From: JAVBLT01 sp031553315
GTDB taxonomy: Bacteria > Verrucomicrobiota > Kiritimatiellia > RFP12 > DVOR01
Length of the DNA stretch: 11,870 nucleotides
Direction of reading: 5' to 3'
Assembly (NCBI GenBank): GCA_031553315.1
Contig: JAVBLT010000064.1
Span: forward strand, 1-11,870
This document shows, in pieces, positions 6,281 to 11,870 of this stretch. A model generated the notes under the pieces. The model worked only from the letters and a program-made list of their open reading frames with translations. It had not been told where the DNA came from and ran no database searches. Every line of letters starts with the position of its first letter. Position 1 is the first letter of the stretch. The translations under genes and the position numbers were made by a program.

Positions 6281-8485
6281 ATGAAAAGCGATGAAACCGA
6301 CATTCTGTTTGCGGGAGTGGCCATTGAAGCCGTGCCGGATCGGCTGTTTGATTATGCCGTGCCCGCGGAATTGCGGGGAAACATTCACCCCGGCCTGAAA
6401 GTGGCGGCGCCGTTTGGGAAACAGGTCGTTTCAGGCTATGTGATTGAATGCCGGAGCGCCCCCAAAACAGATGCCGCCATCAAAACACTTCTAAAAATCG
6501 AAGATCCGGTTCCCTTTTTCAGCGCGCAGCTGATCGCGCTTCTCAAATGGATGGCCGCCTATTACTGCGCGCCCTTTGCGCTGGCGCTCAAGTGCGCCCT
6601 CCCCGCGCCGGTGCGGGGAGGAAAAGTCTCGGCCCGCGAGGAATTGATCGTGACGCCGAAAACGGGCCAAAGCGGTTTGACGGCGCGGCAAAAAGAATTG
6701 TACGACAACGTGGCGCGCGTCGACGGCGGCCGCCTGCATGCCCTGTGCAAAGAATTGAAAACCACCCCCGAAACCCTGCGGCGCCTCGAACGCGCCGGCT
6801 GGATCTCCATTGAAAAGCAGACCGTGCGGCGCAATCCGCTCGCGCGGCGCAGAGTGATGCCCTCGACCCCGCGCGCCCTCACGCCCGAACAGCAGGCGGC
6901 GCTCGCGATTATCCGCGCGGAGGCAGAGAAAAAAACGCCCAAACCCGTGTTGCTCTTCGGCGTGACGGGCTCCGGCAAGACCGAAGTTTACCTCCAGGCG
7001 ATCGCCGATGCGCTGGCGCAAGGAAAAAGCGCCATCATGATGGTCCCCGAAATCGCCCTCACACCGCAAACCGTGCAACGCTTCGCCGCGCGCTTCGGCG
7101 AAGCCATCGCGGTGTTGCACAGCGCATTGAGCGCCGGCGAACGCTTCGACGAATGGCACCGCATCCGCAGCGGCGAGGCCAAAGTCGTGATCGGGCCGCG
7201 CTCCGCCATCTTCGCCCCGCTTGCCAACCCCGGCATCATCATTGTCGACGAAGAGCACGAACCCAGCTACAAGCAGGATGAAACCCCGCGCTACAACGCA
7301 CGCGATGCGGCCGTCATGCGCGCCTGGCTCGAAAAATGCGCCTGCATCCTCGGCAGCGCCACCCCCGCCCTCGAAAGCTGGGCCAACATGAAAGCCGGCA
7401 AATACACCCTCGCCGCCATGCCCAGCCGCGTGGAGAACCGCCCGCTTCCGTATGTGCACCTGGTCGACATGCGCCTCGAAACCGCCCGCGCCGGCCGCGC
7501 CCAAATCTTTTCCCAAGCGCTCATTTCCGCCATGCGCCAACGCCTTGAGCGCGGCGAGCAGATCATCCTCTTCCTCAACCGCCGCGGCCACTCGCCCACC
7601 ACCCAATGCCCCGCCTGCGGGCACACCGTCGAATGCGAATCGTGCAGCGTGAACCTGACCTGGCACCAGGCGGGAAACTGCCTGCGCTGCCACCTCTGCG
7701 GCAGTTGGAAACACCTTCCCGCCAGCTGCCCAGCCTGCGGCGCCCCCGGCTTCGATCACCGCGGTTTCGGCACACAGCGGATCGAAGAGGCCCTCGCAAA
7801 AATCTTCCCCGCCGCCCGCCTCGTACGGATGGATGCCGACTCCACCTCCCGCCGTTTCAGCCACGACGACCTCCTCGACACCTTCCGCTCAGGCCGCGCC
7901 GACATTCTCCTCGGCACCCAGATGATCGCCAAAGGGCTCGATTTTCCCAACGTCACCCTCGTCGGCATCATCGCCGCCGACATGAGCCTCCACCTGCCCG
8001 ATTTCCGCGCCGCCGAACGCACCTTCCAGCTCCTGGCCCAAGTCTCCGGCCGCGCCGGTCGCGGCGAACGCCCCGGCGAAGTCTACATCCAGACCTACCG
8101 CCCCGATCACCCCGCCGTCCAGGCTTCCCGCAAGGCCGATTTCGCCACCTTCGCCGCCGGCGACCTCGAAGAGCGCCAAACCGGCGGGTACCCCCCCTAC
8201 TCCCACCTCGCCTGCCTCACCTTCCGCGGCGCCGAAGCCGCCCTCACCGAAAAAACCGCCCGGCAATGGGAAAAAGACCTCGCCGCCGCCGACCCCGCCC
8301 TCCACGTCTCCCCCGCCCTCCCCGCTCCCATTGAAAAACGCCGCGACGAATACCGCTTCCAGCTCCTCATCCGCGCCGAAACCGCCCGCCTCATCGTCAA
8401 CGCCCTCGCCCGCATCCGCTCCGCCCGCCCCCTCCCCAAAGGCATCACCCTCGCCATCGACATCGACGCCTTTTCCCTGCTTTAG
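6281..8485 (+). CDS. priA: Primosomal protein N' (replication restart helicase PriA)
   Basis: A 734-aa protein of normal PriA length. PriA recognises stalled forks and D-loops and reloads the replicative helicase in the cytoplasm. Domains in order: an N-terminal 3'-DNA-binding domain (AIEAVPDRLFDYAVP at about 14-28, ending in KWMAAYYC), a winged-helix region (about 130-180), a helicase core with Walker A GVTGSGKTEVY (about 227-237), Walker B DEEH (323-326) and GSATPALESW, a zinc region with paired CPAC, CESC, CHLC and CPAC motifs (about 443-487), then helicase motifs V and VI (GTQMIAKGLDFPNV; QVSGRAGRGERPG) and the C-terminal domain. All eight zinc cysteines are present. I chose the ATG at 6281; an in-frame GTG at 6263 would only add six residues (MLPLPP) and neither has a clear ribosome site. 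Chromosomal housekeeping gene, intact. Confidence 0.97.
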   Translation: MKSDETDILFAGVAIEAVPDRLFDYAVPAELRGNIHPGLKVAAPFGKQVVSGYVIECRSAPKTDAAIKTLLKIEDPVPFFSAQLIALLKWMAAYYCAPFALALKCALPAPVRGGKVSAREELIVTPKTGQSGLTARQKELYDNVARVDGGRLHALCKELKTTPETLRRLERAGWISIEKQTVRRNPLARRRVMPSTPRALTPEQQAALAIIRAEAEKKTPKPVLLFGVTGSGKTEVYLQAIADALAQGKSAIMMVPEIALTPQTVQRFAARFGEAIAVLHSALSAGERFDEWHRIRSGEAKVVIGPRSAIFAPLANPGIIIVDEEHEPSYKQDETPRYNARDAAVMRAWLEKCACILGSATPALESWANMKAGKYTLAAMPSRVENRPLPYVHLVDMRLETARAGRAQIFSQALISAMRQRLERGEQIILFLNRRGHSPTTQCPACGHTVECESCSVNLTWHQAGNCLRCHLCGSWKHLPASCPACGAPGFDHRGFGTQRIEEALAKIFPAARLVRMDADSTSRRFSHDDLLDTFRSGRADILLGTQMIAKGLDFPNVTLVGIIAADMSLHLPDFRAAERTFQLLAQVSGRAGRGERPGEVYIQTYRPDHPAVQASRKADFATFAAGDLEERQTGGYPPYSHLACLTFRGAEAALTEKTARQWEKDLAAADPALHVSPALPAPIEKRRDEYRFQLLIRAETARLIVNALARIRSARPLPKGITLAIDIDAFSLL

Positions 8486-8528
8486 AGCAATTTACAAAAA
8501 TAAATTCTATTATTTTCAGAAAATCACC

Positions 8529-8557
8529 TTGTCATCCCCCCGCCATTCTGATATTCT
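8529..8557 (+). promoter_or_regulatory. Sigma70-type promoter of the DGR target gene
   Basis: TTGTCA (8529-8534), an exact 17-bp spacer, and TATTCT (8552-8557) lie in the 130-bp AT-richer gap after priA, 58 bp before the target gene start. Both boxes are good and the spacing is ideal. It gives the DGR target its own transcription start at about 8564. A ribosome site AAGGGA (8605-8610) lies 5 nt before the ATG. Confidence 0.6.
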
Positions 8558-8615
8558 CCCTTTGGAATCAAAATTATTCTCGTTTAGAATTGCGATTCAC
8601 CGAAAAGGGACAACC

Positions 8616-9812
8616 ATGAAAAAGATACTCCTCCTCACCGCCCTCACCGCCGCCGCATGGCTCCATGCGGCAATCACCGTCCAAAACGTCACCGCACAGC
8701 AACGCTGGCCCTGGAACGGCCTCGTCGACATCGACTATGAAGTGGTCTGCAACGAAAATCCGAATGCCGACGTCTGGGTCTACCCCCTCGGCTTCGATCA
8801 CGACCGCAACATCTCCATCGCCCCCCGAACCCTCACCGGCGCCGGCGCTAATTCATCCGTCAAACCCGGCAAACACCGCATGACCTGGGATGCCAAGACC
8901 GACGAGCCCAACTTCCACTCCTCCTCTTTCACCATGACCATGCACGGCTTCGCCAACGCCTCCCGCTACATGGTCGTCGACCTCTCCAACGGCCCCGCCG
9001 ACGGCATGTTCTACCCCGTCCGCTACACCAACGATCCCCCCGACCTCTCCAACGACACCTGCCGCACCACCGAGCTCTGGCTCCGCCTCATCCTCCCCGG
9101 CACCTTCATGATGGGCAGCCCCAGCACCGAGCTCGGCCGCGCCGACAACGAAGACCTTCATCAAGTTACCCTCACGAAGCCCTTCTATATCGGCATCTTT
9201 GAGGTTACCCAAAAACAATACCAATTGGTGATGAATCAGACCCCGTCCACTTACAAAGGAACAAATGCAGACGTCCGCCCTCTTGATCTAATTTCCCGTG
9301 ACTCAATCATCGGAGATTTTCTTCCCACGATCCGAAAACGCACCGGTATCAGCGGTTTCAATCTGCCTGCTGAAGCGCAATGGGAATATGCCTGCCGTGC
9401 CGGAACTTCAACAGCCCTCAACAGCGGCAAAGAATTAACCCAGAAAATAAACTGCTCCAACATGGCCGAAGTCGGGCGATATACCGGCAACGGCGGTTCC
9501 AGTTATCAGCATGCCAAGGTCGGCTCCTATCTGCCCAACGCCTGGGGTCTGTATGATATGCATGGCAACATCTCTGAATGGTGCCTTGATGCATATATCA
9601 AAAACTTGGGTACAACAGAACTAAATGATCCGACCAATTTAGGGAACACAGGCAGTACACTTTGTGTGATCCGTGGTGGAAATTGGCATAATTCAAACGG
9701 TGCTCAAACCTGCCGGTCTGCCAGTCGCGGGAATGCCAGCAGCAACAGCAGCAACTACTACAGCGGCTACTACTATGGCTTTCGCTTGCTTGCCGTCCCG
9801 CCCGTTCAATAA
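8616..9812 (+). CDS. Secreted FGE/SUMF1-fold (C-type-lectin-like) protein, DGR target
   Basis: A 398-aa exported protein. Residues 1-18 form a signal peptide (KKILLLTALTAAAWLHA). Residues about 19-150 are a beta-rich domain often found before such FGE domains in these bacteria. Residues about 153-398 are an FGE-sulfatase domain: PGTFMMGSP, DLHQVTLTKPFYIGIFEVTQKQY, LPAEAQWEYACRAGT, NAWGLYDMHGNISEWC and the closing RGGNW...YGFRLLAV. The enzyme's paired catalytic cysteines near the C-terminus are absent (only one Cys, TCRSA, remains), so I infer a binding rather than sulfatase-modifying role. Known of DGRs: such C-terminal lectin folds display variable ligand-binding residues. Residues 351-398 are the variable region. 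Base composition changes sharply near 9160: GC-rich with C-ending codons before, AT-richer after, which suggests a mosaic gene. Own promoter upstream; terminator downstream. Confidence 0.93.
   Translation: MKKILLLTALTAAAWLHAAITVQNVTAQQRWPWNGLVDIDYEVVCNENPNADVWVYPLGFDHDRNISIAPRTLTGAGANSSVKPGKHRMTWDAKTDEPNFHSSSFTMTMHGFANASRYMVVDLSNGPADGMFYPVRYTNDPPDLSNDTCRTTELWLRLILPGTFMMGSPSTELGRADNEDLHQVTLTKPFYIGIFEVTQKQYQLVMNQTPSTYKGTNADVRPLDLISRDSIIGDFLPTIRKRTGISGFNLPAEAQWEYACRAGTSTALNSGKELTQKINCSNMAEVGRYTGNGGSSYQHAKVGSYLPNAWGLYDMHGNISEWCLDAYIKNLGTTELNDPTNLGNTGSTLCVIRGGNWHNSNGAQTCRSASRGNASSNSSNYYSGYYYGFRLLAVPPVQ
9666..9809 (+). repeat. DGR variable region (VR)
   Basis: The last 48 codons of the target gene match the template repeat at 11365-11478. 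Bases 9753-9802 align without gaps to TR 11422-11471, with 6 differences, all at TR adenines (four A to T, two A to G). The final 31 nt (9772-9802) are identical and would be the IMH-type anchor. Further upstream the VR has ten extra codons (two near 9696-9701, eight within 9723-9752) and many non-adenine third-base differences. Codons of the type AGC, AAC, TAC, GCC and GGC crowd 9732-9773, as expected from mutated AAC codons. Confidence 0.9.
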
Positions 9813-9848
9813 CACCCTGCCAAGCAGCCTCTGCACAGACGTGAACAA

Positions 9849-9869
9849 GGCGGCACGGCGGATGCCGCC
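9849..9869 (+). other. Stem-loop downstream of the VR
   Basis: GGCGGCA (9849-9855) pairs perfectly with TGCCGCC (9863-9869) around a 7-nt loop. It lies 37 bp after the target stop codon. In the Bordetella phage DGR a hairpin shortly after the VR promotes retrohoming; this one is a candidate for that role but is further from the VR end (46 bp), so the role is inference. Confidence 0.5.
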
Positions 9870-9894
9870 GCCGCGTGAAACGTGTGTGCGGGGG

Positions 9895-9923
9895 TTTGGG
9901 GGCTTGCCCCCAAAGATTTTTTT
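9895..9923 (+). terminator. Intrinsic terminator between target gene and HRDC/RT genes
   Basis: TTTGGGGGC (9895-9903) pairs perfectly with GCCCCCAAA (9906-9914), followed by GA and seven T (9917-9923). This is a textbook rho-independent terminator for the target transcript. It lies 14 bp before the HRDC start codon, so expression of HRDC and RT from the target promoter needs read-through. It may also act as a DNA hairpin in retrohoming. Confidence 0.75.
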
Positions 9924-9936
9924 AATCGGGATCTTC

Positions 9937-10404
9937 ATGGCCTTTCAGATATTCATACAACCTATTCCGCAAAACCCGGAAACTGACGATCTCAATCGAT
10001 TTCTGGCTTCGCACCGGATTATCAATGTTCAGCGCCAGTGGCTCACGCAGGCCGACGGCGCATACCTGGTCTTTGTGGTGGAATACCTGCAGGGGCGGGC
10101 TCTTCCGGAGCTCCCTCAGCCCCCCGGCGGCCTTCCCGGAAAAATCGATTATCAGAAGGAACTGGAGCCGGAAGCCTTCGCCCGCTTCTGCCGCCTGCGC
10201 GAGGAGCGAAAAAAAATCGCCGAAGAGGAAAAAGTGCGCCCCTTCGTGGTCTTCACCAACGAACAGCTCGCCGAGCTGGCCCGCCAATGCGACCCGACCC
10301 TGGCCTCGCTGGGCTCCATCTTCGGCGTGGGCGAGGCGCGCCTGGCAAAATACGGCCCCCGCATGATCGCCGCCCTCGCCCCCCGGGAGGAACAGCCGGC
10401 ATGA
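9937..10404 (+). CDS. HRDC-domain DGR accessory protein
   Basis: A 155-aa protein. The N-terminal half (MAFQIFIQPI, then LNRFLASHRIINVQRQW and YLVFVVEYL, about residues 1-55) is typical of DGR-linked HRDC proteins. A charged helix (CRLREERKKIAEEEK, about 84-98) leads into an HRDC domain at about 100-148 (PFVVFTNEQLAELAR, then LGSIFGVGEARLAKYG), a helical nucleic-acid-binding fold known from RecQ and RNase D. In many DGRs an HRDC protein takes the place of Avd and probably helps the RT bind template RNA; that role here is inferred. The frame is open upstream into the VR, but the family N-terminus fits the ATG at 9937. The stop overlaps the RT start as ATGA (10401-10404), which indicates coupled translation. 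Confidence 0.88.
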   Translation: MAFQIFIQPIPQNPETDDLNRFLASHRIINVQRQWLTQADGAYLVFVVEYLQGRALPELPQPPGGLPGKIDYQKELEPEAFARFCRLREERKKIAEEEKVRPFVVFTNEQLAELARQCDPTLASLGSIFGVGEARLAKYGPRMIAALAPREEQPA

Positions 10405-11606
10405 AACGCCTGGGTCACTGTTTCAATGCGGTCACCGACCCCGAAAACCTGGCCGCCGCCTTTTACCGGGTCAAGCGCGGCAAGGGCGGCCAGGCCGCCG
10501 TCCGCGCCTTCGCCGCCGACTACCCCGCGCGGATGGAAGCGCTCCGCGCCGCATTGGCGGCGGGCACCTTCCGCTTCGGCACGTATCACTTCTTCAAGGT
10601 TTTCGACCCCAAAGAACGCGTCATCGCGGCGGCGGCGCTCGAGGAGCGCATCGTGCACCACGCCCTCATCGCCGTGTGCGGCGAACGCCTCGAAAAGGGC
10701 CTCGTCGACCACACCTACGCCTGCCGCAAGGGCAAAGGCCAGCTCAAAGCCGTGGCCCATGCCCGGCGCTGCGCCAGCCGCCACCCCTGGTGCCTCAAGC
10801 TCGACATCCGCCGCTATTTCGACTCCATCGACCACGCCGTGCTTCTCGCCCAGCTTCGCCGCAAGATCAAAGACACCCGCGTGCTGGCCCTCTTCGCCCA
10901 GCTCATCGCCAGCTACGAAACCGCCCCCGGCAAAGGGCTCCCCATCGGCAACCTCACCAGCCAATACTTCGCCAATCTTTACCTCGACCCCTTCGACCGC
11001 CGCGTGACCGCCTCCGGCGCATTCTCCTACGCCCGGTATATGGACGACATGGTTGTCTTCGGCGACTACGCCCCCCTCAAAGCCCTCCTCCGCGAAGCAA
11101 AAATCCGCCTCGCCGAAGACCTCACGCTCGAAATCAAAGGCGGCGGATCGCTTCACCGCATGACCCATGGCGTCGACTTTCTCGGCATCCGCATCTTTCC
11201 GGATCGCGCCCATCCTGCGCGGGACCGGCGCAAACGTTTTGTCCGAAAAGTGGCCGGCGTGGAACACCGGCTGCTGCGCGGCACCCTGACCGAACACCGC
11301 GCCCAGCAGCGCCTGACCGCGCTTTTCGCCTGTTTCCGGGCGGCCCGGCACCGGGAGCAACCGCGTGATCCGCGGCGGGAACTGGAACAACAACGCCCAG
11401 AACTGCCGTTCCGCGAATCCCAACAACAACAGCAACAACAACTATGGCTTTCGCTTGCTTGCCGTCCCGCCAGCTCAAACGCCACGCAGGGTGACTTGAA
11501 CCGCCCGGCCAGCCCTTCCGGCATAACCTCGCCGGATAAACCCATACCGACCCCGCGCCTGAGTACCCCACTGCGAAAGGGAGCGGGGGCGTCCCCCATC
11601 TTTTAA
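10401..11606 (+). CDS. DGR-type reverse transcriptase
   Basis: A 401-aa RNA-directed DNA polymerase, the core enzyme of a diversity-generating retroelement; it copies the TR RNA into adenine-mutagenised cDNA for the VR. Visible motifs: an N-terminal region (FRFGTYHFFKVFDPKERVI, residues 57-75), Asp135 in LKLDIRRYFDSIDH (motif A), the IGNLTSQYFANLYL block (182-195) characteristic of DGR and retron-type RTs, and YARYMDDMVVF with the catalytic Asp215-Asp216, then GVDFLGIRIF and a thumb helix ending at about LTALFACFRAAR (residue 314). Residues from about 320 are not RT-like: the frame crosses the template repeat out of phase and reads a run of seven Gln (CAA/CAG) before stopping at 11606. The +1 frame would instead give an FGE-like tail ending at 11499. 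The start is fixed by the ATGA overlap with the HRDC gene. Confidence 0.93.
   Translation: MKRLGHCFNAVTDPENLAAAFYRVKRGKGGQAAVRAFAADYPARMEALRAALAAGTFRFGTYHFFKVFDPKERVIAAAALEERIVHHALIAVCGERLEKGLVDHTYACRKGKGQLKAVAHARRCASRHPWCLKLDIRRYFDSIDHAVLLAQLRRKIKDTRVLALFAQLIASYETAPGKGLPIGNLTSQYFANLYLDPFDRRVTASGAFSYARYMDDMVVFGDYAPLKALLREAKIRLAEDLTLEIKGGGSLHRMTHGVDFLGIRIFPDRAHPARDRRKRFVRKVAGVEHRLLRGTLTEHRAQQRLTALFACFRAARHREQPRDPRRELEQQRPELPFRESQQQQQQQLWLSLACRPASSNATQGDLNRPASPSGITSPDKPIPTPRLSTPLRKGAGASPIF
11365..11478 (+). repeat. DGR template repeat (TR)
   Basis: This matches the end of the target gene but keeps AAC (Asn) codons throughout; its translation in the +1 frame begins VIRGGNWNNNAQNCRSANP and ends YGFRLLAVPPAQ. 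It has twelve adenine-bearing Asn codons, the usual design of a mutable template. Its 3' part 11422-11471 is the source-like copy of VR 9753-9802; 11441-11471 is identical. It lies entirely inside the 3' end of the RT reading frame. Similarity to the target extends weakly a few codons further upstream (TGSNR against TGSTLC). Confidence 0.9.
11585..11604 (+). terminator. Weak hairpin at the end of the RT gene
   Basis: GGGGG (11585-11589) and CCCCC (11593-11597) form a 5-bp stem with loop CGT, followed by ATCTTTT that runs into the RT stop codon. The short stem and short T-run make it at most a weak intrinsic terminator. Confidence 0.35.
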
Positions 11607-11618
11607 AAGGAATTCATA

Positions 11619-11870
11619 ATGAAAAAATCAGCCGTAACTTTTAGTTCCATATTTTTCTTCTCTCTGGTTCATGCGAATTCCTTGATTTGTCTTGAATCTT
11701 TGACCTCCTCCCCCATCCGTTTGGATCTGCGCGACACCGGCACCTTCGGCGCCGCCCTCGCCCACGCCACCGAACGAAAAGGCACTCCCGATGGAGCCGC
11801 CATCGCCGATTGGAACACCGCCGCCTCCCCCGAAGGCTGGCAGGCGTTGACCTCCGGCACCAACGAAGCC
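11619..11870 (+). CDS. Unrecognised secreted protein, N-terminal part (3' partial)
   Basis: The frame begins at ATG 11619, 7 nt after a good AAGGA ribosome site (11607-11611), and is still open after 84 codons at the window end. Residues 1-20 look like a signal peptide (basic MKK, then FSSIFFFSLVHA, cleavage near HA|NS). The mature start reads SPIRLDLRDTGTFGAALAHAT and DGAAIADWNTAASPEGWQAL, with no motif I can name. The first 90 bases are AT-rich; the rest returns to the GC-rich, C-ending codon style of the target gene's first half and of the RHS core. It starts 13 bp after the RT stop, on the same strand, so it may be co-transcribed with the DGR, although its own ribosome site is strong. Secretion is likely; function is unknown. 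Confidence 0.7.
   Translation, partial: MKKSAVTFSSIFFFSLVHANSLICLESLTSSPIRLDLRDTGTFGAALAHATERKGTPDGAAIADWNTAASPEGWQALTSGTNEA

Noticed and set aside
6491..7864. Long minus-strand open frame opposite priA
   Set aside because: Low-complexity Gly/Ala-rich antisense frame over a certain priA gene.
8497..8516. AAAATAA / TTATTTT stem after priA as a terminator
   Set aside because: An A/T-only 7-bp stem without a following T-run is too weak; chance is likely in an AT-rich gap.
8616..9812. Annotation of the target as an active sulfatase-modifying enzyme
   Set aside because: The catalytic cysteine pair is missing, no sulfatase is nearby, and the C-terminus is DGR-variable.
9673..9936. Upstream extension of the HRDC gene into the VR (GTG at 9673)
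   Set aside because: The added residues overlap the target gene out of frame and cross the terminator; the family N-terminus begins at the ATG at 9937.
11365..11478. CRISPR or simple trinucleotide repeat reading of the AAC tract
   Set aside because: The segment as a whole matches the end of the target gene, so it is a DGR template and not a microsatellite or spacer array.

Overview
The window looks like a chromosomal stretch of a GC-rich Gram-negative bacterium of the PVC superphylum, most likely a Kiritimatiellota, Lentisphaerota or Verrucomicrobiota relative. The pointers are a three-gene DUF1549/DUF1553, DUF1501 and pre-peptidase (PPC) export operon, a secreted formylglycine-generating-enzyme-like (FGE/SUMF1-fold) protein, and a diversity-generating retroelement (DGR) with an HRDC accessory protein. 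The taxon is inferred from gene content only.

Left part (1-1183): the 3' end of an RHS-family polymorphic toxin. The GC-rich RHS core gives way abruptly to an AT-rich C-terminal tip whose Cys and His-Asp pattern is that of a secreted phospholipase A2, closest by eye to group XII. A small single-span membrane protein follows within 4 bp and is the natural immunity candidate. Next (1190-1702, minus strand) is the C-terminal half of an IS630-family transposase, a dead remnant.

Middle (1810-8485): a tight operon of three exported proteins (DUF1549/DUF1553; a Tat-signal DUF1501 protein; a secreted two-PPC-domain protein). Its last stop codon lies inside a 161-bp imperfect palindrome (6045-6205). 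The housekeeping replication-restart helicase gene priA follows.

Right part (8529-11606): a complete-looking DGR. A good sigma70-type promoter drives a secreted 398-aa FGE-fold target protein whose last 48 residues are the variable region (VR). After two hairpins, one a strong intrinsic terminator, come an HRDC-domain accessory gene and, overlapping it by ATGA, a DGR-type reverse transcriptase (IGNLTSQ and YMDD motifs). The template repeat (TR) lies inside the 3' end of the RT reading frame but in the +1 frame, where it encodes an Asn-rich FGE tail; the RT frame reads it as poly-Gln. The last 50 nt of VR and TR differ only where the TR has adenine (6 of 6 differences), which is the DGR mutagenesis signature. 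Upstream of that the VR is 10 codons longer and carries many non-adenine synonymous differences, so only the 3' part of the present VR can be a recent copy of this TR.

The window ends in the first 84 codons of an unrecognised secreted protein. Overall, a variable toxin tip, a transposase remnant and a hypermutation cassette for a surface or secreted binding protein flank ordinary PVC genes.
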